DNA of 6,422 bases from Patescibacteria group bacterium (GTDB lineage Bacteria > Patescibacteriota > Patescibacteriia > Patescibacteriales > GWC2-42-12), in contig JAHJXD010000078.1 of NCBI GenBank assembly GCA_018827685.1, positions 1 through 6,422 of the forward strand, in the 5' to 3' direction. The translations under genes were made by a program, and so were the position numbers. Below are positions 5,723 to 6,422 of the stretch, piece by piece. The notes under the pieces were generated by a model. The model worked only from the letters and a program-made list of their open reading frames with translations, was not told the DNA's origin and ran no database searches. Numbering within the stretch: the first letter of the stretch is position 1; each line of letters begins with the position of its first letter.

Positions 5723-5983
5723 TTAATATTGAACGTTGAACACTAATATAGGAAATTTTAGCATAAGTGTAAAACCTGATTCTTGTAAATATGTATAAAG
5801 CTTATTGTATTTTGGTATTAATCCAATAAAAATGTATGCTTTTTTTACACCATATTTTTCAGTTAACCACACTCTAAATCGCGCATAATCAAGCGTCCAC
5901 CCAGCATCATTAATACCGTTATACAAATTTGCTCCATCAATATACGTATAGTTATTCTGGTTAATTTTTTGAAATTTTATCAT
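5723..5983 (-). pseudogene. NYN (LabA/DUF88-like PIN-fold) domain protein, truncated after about 80 residues
   Basis: The 86-residue product has NYTYIDGANLYNGINDAGW near its start. The ID-G-xN motif (D16 and N19) provides the first acidic metal-binding residue of NYN/PIN-fold ribonucleases. DYARFRVWLTEKYGVKKAYIFIGLIP and LYTYLQESGFTLMLKFP follow, as is usual in the LabA/DUF88 group. The family normally runs 150-200 residues, with later acidic residues in a SGDGDF-type strand. Here the reading ends in PILVFNVQY and TAA straight after the third strand, so half the active site is missing and the protein should be catalytically dead. The break region contains a heptamer pair (TTGAACG, TTGAACA; 5729-5742). 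Beyond it lies the hairpin and no continuation of the domain. The ATG at 5983 has no Shine-Dalgarno sequence; an extended -10 promoter lies 162-189 bases upstream. Confidence 0.75.
5729..5742. repeat. Heptamer pair at the broken 3' end of the NYN gene
   Basis: TTGAACG and TTGAACA stand side by side, exactly where homology to the NYN family ends. Two units alone could be chance; the place and the period of 7, shared with other arrays in the window, make it worth recording. Confidence 0.5.
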
Positions 5984-6020
5984 TTGAAAGTTATTAAAAT
6001 TTTATTCAAAATAATTAGGT

Positions 6021-6098
6021 TAGGGTTTAAGATTTAAGATTAAAGATTAAATTGTTTTAATGTTTCATTGTTTTATTGTTTTATTGTTTTATTGTTTT
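6021..6098. repeat. Composite tandem array: heptamers followed by octamers
   Basis: Heptamers TAGGGTT, TAAGATT, TAAGATT and AAAGATT run from 6021 to 6048. From 6051 six 8-base units follow in register: ATTGTTTT, AATGTTTC, then ATTGTTTT four times (6067-6098). The octamer is the reverse complement of AAAACAAT, found at 4909-4916 and 4933-4940. On the minus strand the array lies in the leader of the NYN gene, downstream of its promoter. Confidence 0.93.
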
Positions 6099-6144
6099 TA
6101 ATTTTTGTAAATTAAAATATTGGGTTCGCGTTTCCATATATTGT

Positions 6145-6172
6145 ATTATACCATAATTTAAATTCTACACAA
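6145..6172 (-). promoter_or_regulatory. Extended -10 promoter for the NYN gene fragment
   Basis: On the minus strand, TGGTATAAT (6153-6145) is a perfect -10 with the extended TGn element. TTGTGT (6172-6167) sits 16 bases upstream as a weak -35. Transcription would start near 6138 and give a leader of about 155 bases that contains the whole octamer/heptamer array before the ATG at 5983. Confidence 0.55.
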
Positions 6173-6215
6173 AATATCTTTATCCTATCCTGTTAATAAT
6201 TACTAACACTTCAAT

Positions 6216-6251
6216 TTTATAGTATCATTTATAGTATCATTTATAGTATCA
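6216..6251. repeat. Three exact tandem copies of a 12-base unit
   Basis: TTTATAGTATCA occurs at 6216-6227, 6228-6239 and 6240-6251 without mismatch. Because the unit is a multiple of three, it reads as the tetrapeptide repeat NDTI in the open minus-strand frame. The perfect identity suggests recent expansion. Confidence 0.95.
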
Positions 6252-6339
6252 TTTTGACACGTTTTCATCGAAAAAAGAAAATTGGCGGTGTCTATTGTAC
6301 AAAATTCGAACTTATTTTGAAAGCAATCCCGACTAATCG

Positions 6340-6356
6340 CACGCGCGGAGCGCGTG
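6340..6356. repeat. Perfect GC-rich hairpin (7-base stem)
   Basis: CACGCGC (6340-6346) and GCGCGTG (6350-6356) pair perfectly around GGA. No U-tract follows on either strand, so a simple terminator is unlikely. Confidence 0.7.
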
Positions 6357-6399
6357 GTATCTCTGACCAAAATCGTACGCTCGGATAAAGCCCCATGCA

Positions 6400-6415
6400 C
6401 TGGCGAGTACGCCAG
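6400..6415. repeat. Perfect GC-rich hairpin (6-base stem)
   Basis: CTGGCG (6400-6405) and CGCCAG (6410-6415) pair perfectly around AGTA. It lies 44 bases after the preceding hairpin in the same GC-rich patch and may belong to a structured element continuing past the window edge. Confidence 0.6.
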
Positions 6416-6422
6416 CAACCCC

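Larger units (their letters stand above)
5984..6422. other. Gene-poor stretch with repeats, a promoter and a GC-rich end
   Basis: No confident gene is visible on either strand. The stretch is AT-rich to about 6320 and carries the heptamer/octamer array, the minus-strand promoter and the 12-base triple repeat, each listed separately. The last 92 bases hold 55 G or C. One minus-strand frame stays open from the window edge to 6203 and ends in NDTINDTINDTIKLKC, encoded by the 12-base repeat. It could be the 3' end of an incoming gene, but I recognise no family in it. A plus-strand frame with FHRKKKIGGVYCTKFE is also open for about 40 codons and is equally unrecognised. Confidence 0.5.

Noticed and set aside
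4290..5983. UGA recoding (as in SR1/Gracilibacteria) as the reason for short ORFs
   Set aside because: The truncated ORFs end in TAA and no in-frame TGA is needed in any gene; the absence of TGA stops in seven genes fits AT-rich codon use.
6330..6422. tRNA, tmRNA or SRP RNA in the GC-rich end
   Set aside because: No cloverleaf, no tmRNA or SRP signature sequence; the hairpins alone do not define a known RNA.

Overview
The window looks like a piece of a Candidate Phyla Radiation (Patescibacteria, Parcubacteria-like) chromosome. This is an inference from four things: AT-rich coding sequence, almost no Shine-Dalgarno sites, stop codons that are only TAA or TAG, and the gene mix (a LytR_C-domain protein, the GTPase Der, a compact archaeal-type valyl-tRNA synthetase, a stand-alone response regulator, an MshEN/PilB-type fragment and a LabA/NYN fragment). 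Every name rests on reading motifs by eye; no database search was possible.

The plus-strand left part (1-4262) is a tightly packed housekeeping block. It starts with the 3' end of a gene encoding a LytR_C domain, followed after 9 bases by der (ribosome-assembly GTPase). A 62-base gap with a small stem-loop comes next, then valS, which appears complete. The three genes could share a transcript.

The minus-strand right part (4290-5983) is read towards valS. In transcription order it holds a truncated NYN-domain gene (5983-5723), a hairpin region, a two-helix membrane protein with a long coiled coil (5486-4977), a CheY-like receiver (4883-4500) and a 67-codon MshEN-like ORF (4493-4290) that stops 27 bases from the valS stop codon. 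The membrane protein, receiver and MshEN ORF probably form one signalling or pilus-related transcription unit. The MshEN ORF looks like the first domain of a PilB/GspE ATPase whose remainder is absent.

The last 439 bases (5984-6422) hold no confident gene. They contain a heptamer array, an octamer array, an extended -10 promoter pointing at the NYN fragment, a 12-base triple repeat and a GC-rich end (55 G/C in the last 92 bases) with two perfect hairpins.

The most unusual thing here is a recurring set of short tandem arrays with 7- or 8-base units. They occur inside the der linker, on both sides of the receiver gene, at the broken end of the NYN gene and upstream of that gene. Several occur as inverted pairs. 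The clearest is a perfect 22-base inverted repeat bracketing the receiver gene. It places one arm 3 bases before the receiver start codon and the other directly against the next start codon, so the mRNA could form a long-range duplex covering both translation starts.
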